This document shows positions 12,433-13,760 of a stretch of DNA of 13,760 nt, piece after piece (the first letter of the stretch is position 1; each line of letters begins with the position of its first letter). This stretch comes from Alphaproteobacteria bacterium (GTDB lineage Bacteria > Pseudomonadota > Alphaproteobacteria > Micavibrionales > CSBR16-224). Below the pieces are notes generated by a model, which searched no databases, had not been told where the DNA came from, and saw only the letters and a list, made by a program, of their open reading frames with translations. The stretch covers positions 1 through 13,760 of the forward strand of contig SBHI01000140.1 in assembly GCA_006226225.1 (NCBI GenBank), given 5' to 3'. A program made the position numbers and the translations under genes.

Positions 12433-13760
12433 ATGAGATATTTACGGGGGCGGCGCTTCTTTTCGGGAATTGTCGCCTTTCTCTTTGCAGCCATGTTATG
12501 TGTTCTGGCGCAGGGCGGCACCGCCCGCGCACAGGGGCTTAGCCTTATCCGTGATGCGGAAATCGAAACTGTCATCCGCGATATTTCCGCGCCATTGTTT
12601 CAGGAGGCCGGATTTTCCCGCGATTCCATCCGTATTATTATTGTGCGCAGTAATGAACTGAACGCTTTTGTCGCTGGCGGCCATAATATTTTTCTGAATA
12701 CCGGATTGTTATTGCGCGCGGAAAATGCCGGAGAGCTCGCGGGGGTGCTTGCACATGAGTTAAGCCATATCGCTTCCGGTCACTTGGTGCGCGGGAATGC
12801 CGCAATGGAGGGGATTTCCTTTCAGGCGATGCTGGCGGCAGTGCTGGGAATCGCGGCGGCAGTCGGCAGCGGTAATGCCGAAGCGGGCGCGGTGATCATG
12901 ACCGGCGGACAGGCGGCGGCACTGGCAAATTTTCTGAAATATAACCGGACACAAGAGGCATCTGCCGATCATGGGGCGCTTTCCTATCTGAATGGCGCGC
13001 AGCTTTCCGCCCGCGGGCTCTTAAGTTTTATGGAGAAGCTGGAAGGAGAGGAATTGCTGCCGTCCTCGCAACAATCGGAATATGTGCGTACGCACCCGTT
13101 GACCGCAGACCGGATTAATTTTCTGCGGCATGCCGTATCGCAGTCGCGTTACAGTCAGCGCCCGTTTCCGGCGGAATGGAACACGAATTTTTCGCGTATT
13201 CAGGCAAAACTGATGGGGTTTCTTTATCCTGACCGCGCCTTAAATCTTCGGGAGGGGGTTACGCATGCTATTCCGGCACGCTATGCCAAGGCGATTGCAC
13301 TGTTCCGCAAAGGGAAATTGCTGGAGGCCGTCAGTATGATGGATGATTTGATCGAAGAAGAGCCGAAAAACGGCTATTTTTACGAATTGAAGGGGGATAT
13401 TCTGTTTGAAGCGGGAGAGGCCGTCCATGCGGCAAAAGCCTATCATAAGGCCGTGGAATTGCTGCCGGATAGTGGATTAATCAAGATTGATTACGCGCAT
13501 GTGCTGACGGGGATCGCAAGGGCGCGGCAAAGTCACGACGGCCAAGCTCCTGCGGATGTGTTGGATCAGGCAATTGGATTGCTGCAACAGGCAAAGGCAG
13601 ATGAAAATCTAAACCCCAGCCTGTACCGCTTTCTGGCTGTTGCCTACGGCATGAAGGGGGATGAGGGGTATGCCCGCTTGAATCTGGCGGAAGAAGCCGT
13701 GCTGCGCAATGATCTGGATGCGGCAGAGCGCCAGATATCCTATGCGGAGGCAAATTTACC
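12433..13760 (+). CDS. Secreted M48 metalloprotease with TPR-like C-terminal region (BepA/YfgC type), 3' end outside the window
   Basis: Zinc metalloprotease of the periplasm. In E. coli the comparable BepA helps outer-membrane protein assembly and degrades misfolded LptD; orthology here is inferred. 442 codons are visible from the ATG at 12433, which has a GGAAAG ribosome binding site. A signal peptide has hydrophobic core FFSGIVAFLFAAMLCVLA (9-26) and likely cleavage after TARA (30-33). The protease domain has HELSH (108-112, ligands His108 and His112, catalytic Glu109) and the downstream glutamate ligand in QEASADHGA (Glu175). NAFVAGGHNIFLNTGLL (77-93) is typical of M48. From about 275 helical repeats resembling TPRs begin, with AIALFRKGKLLEAVSMMDDL and a unit beginning YFYELKGDILFEAGE. 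The frame is open to base 13760. Confidence 0.93.
   Translation, partial: MRYLRGRRFFSGIVAFLFAAMLCVLAQGGTARAQGLSLIRDAEIETVIRDISAPLFQEAGFSRDSIRIIIVRSNELNAFVAGGHNIFLNTGLLLRAENAGELAGVLAHELSHIASGHLVRGNAAMEGISFQAMLAAVLGIAAAVGSGNAEAGAVIMTGGQAAALANFLKYNRTQEASADHGALSYLNGAQLSARGLLSFMEKLEGEELLPSSQQSEYVRTHPLTADRINFLRHAVSQSRYSQRPFPAEWNTNFSRIQAKLMGFLYPDRALNLREGVTHAIPARYAKAIALFRKGKLLEAVSMMDDLIEEEPKNGYFYELKGDILFEAGEAVHAAKAYHKAVELLPDSGLIKIDYAHVLTGIARARQSHDGQAPADVLDQAIGLLQQAKADENLNPSLYRFLAVAYGMKGDEGYARLNLAEEAVLRNDLDAAERQISYAEANL

Noticed and set aside
1..13760. CRISPR arrays, insertion sequences, prophage, tRNA genes or a defence island
   Set aside because: I found no regularly spaced repeats, transposase or phage-like product, tRNA-like cloverleaf sequence or known defence gene; the genes are mostly housekeeping.

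Overview
This is a gene-dense bacterial chromosome segment with no tRNA, rRNA, CRISPR array, insertion sequence or prophage gene that I can see. The gene content and the order pyrB-plsY-dprA-topA fit an alphaproteobacterium of moderate G+C. I infer the class from gene order and protein character and cannot name a genus. Two genes run off the edges: topA on the left and an M48 protease on the right. No gene-free stretch exceeds 300 bases; the longest gaps are about 163 and 175 bases.

Left block (1-5707, minus strand). A tightly packed operon reads xthA (exonuclease III), a class III (CaiB/BaiF) CoA-transferase, pyrB (aspartate carbamoyltransferase), plsY (glycerol-3-phosphate acyltransferase), dprA (ssDNA-binding recombination mediator) and topA (DNA topoisomerase I). 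Successive genes overlap by 4, 4, 1 and 14 bases, followed by a 31-base gap before topA. dprA appears to start at TTG behind a strong ribosome binding site inside plsY. No pyrC lies between pyrB and plsY, where it is often found in alphaproteobacteria.

Middle (5708-6592). One plus-strand gene is inserted between two minus-strand operons. It encodes a small ankyrin-repeat protein whose C-terminal tail contains two copies of an undescribed-looking 32-residue acidic/basic module. It ends 9 bases from the convergent guaC gene.

Central block (6593-10539, minus strand). The likely transcription order is a DHH/DHHA1 phosphoesterase, the 7Fe ferredoxin fdxA, an ERI-1-like DEDDh exonuclease, a CaCA-type Na+/Ca2+ exchanger and guaC (GMP reductase). 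An extended -10 promoter is visible before the DHH gene. Three of the five proteins act on nucleotides or nucleic acids, and the divergent gene at 10703 encodes a HAD-type 5'-nucleotidase-like protein.

Right block (10703-13760). After the nucleotidase-like gene comes a convergent orphan FlgC-like flagellar rod protein with its own extended -10 promoter. Divergent from it, across an AT-rich intergenic region with a duplicated TTTAAAAATTT element, are a secreted protein of unknown family and a secreted M48 metalloprotease with TPR-like repeats (BepA/YfgC type), probably co-transcribed.

Most of the window is conserved housekeeping. The best candidates for something new are the duplicated module in the ankyrin protein, the orphan FlgC-like gene with its divergent exported-protein/protease pair, and the unusual partners in the two minus-strand operons.
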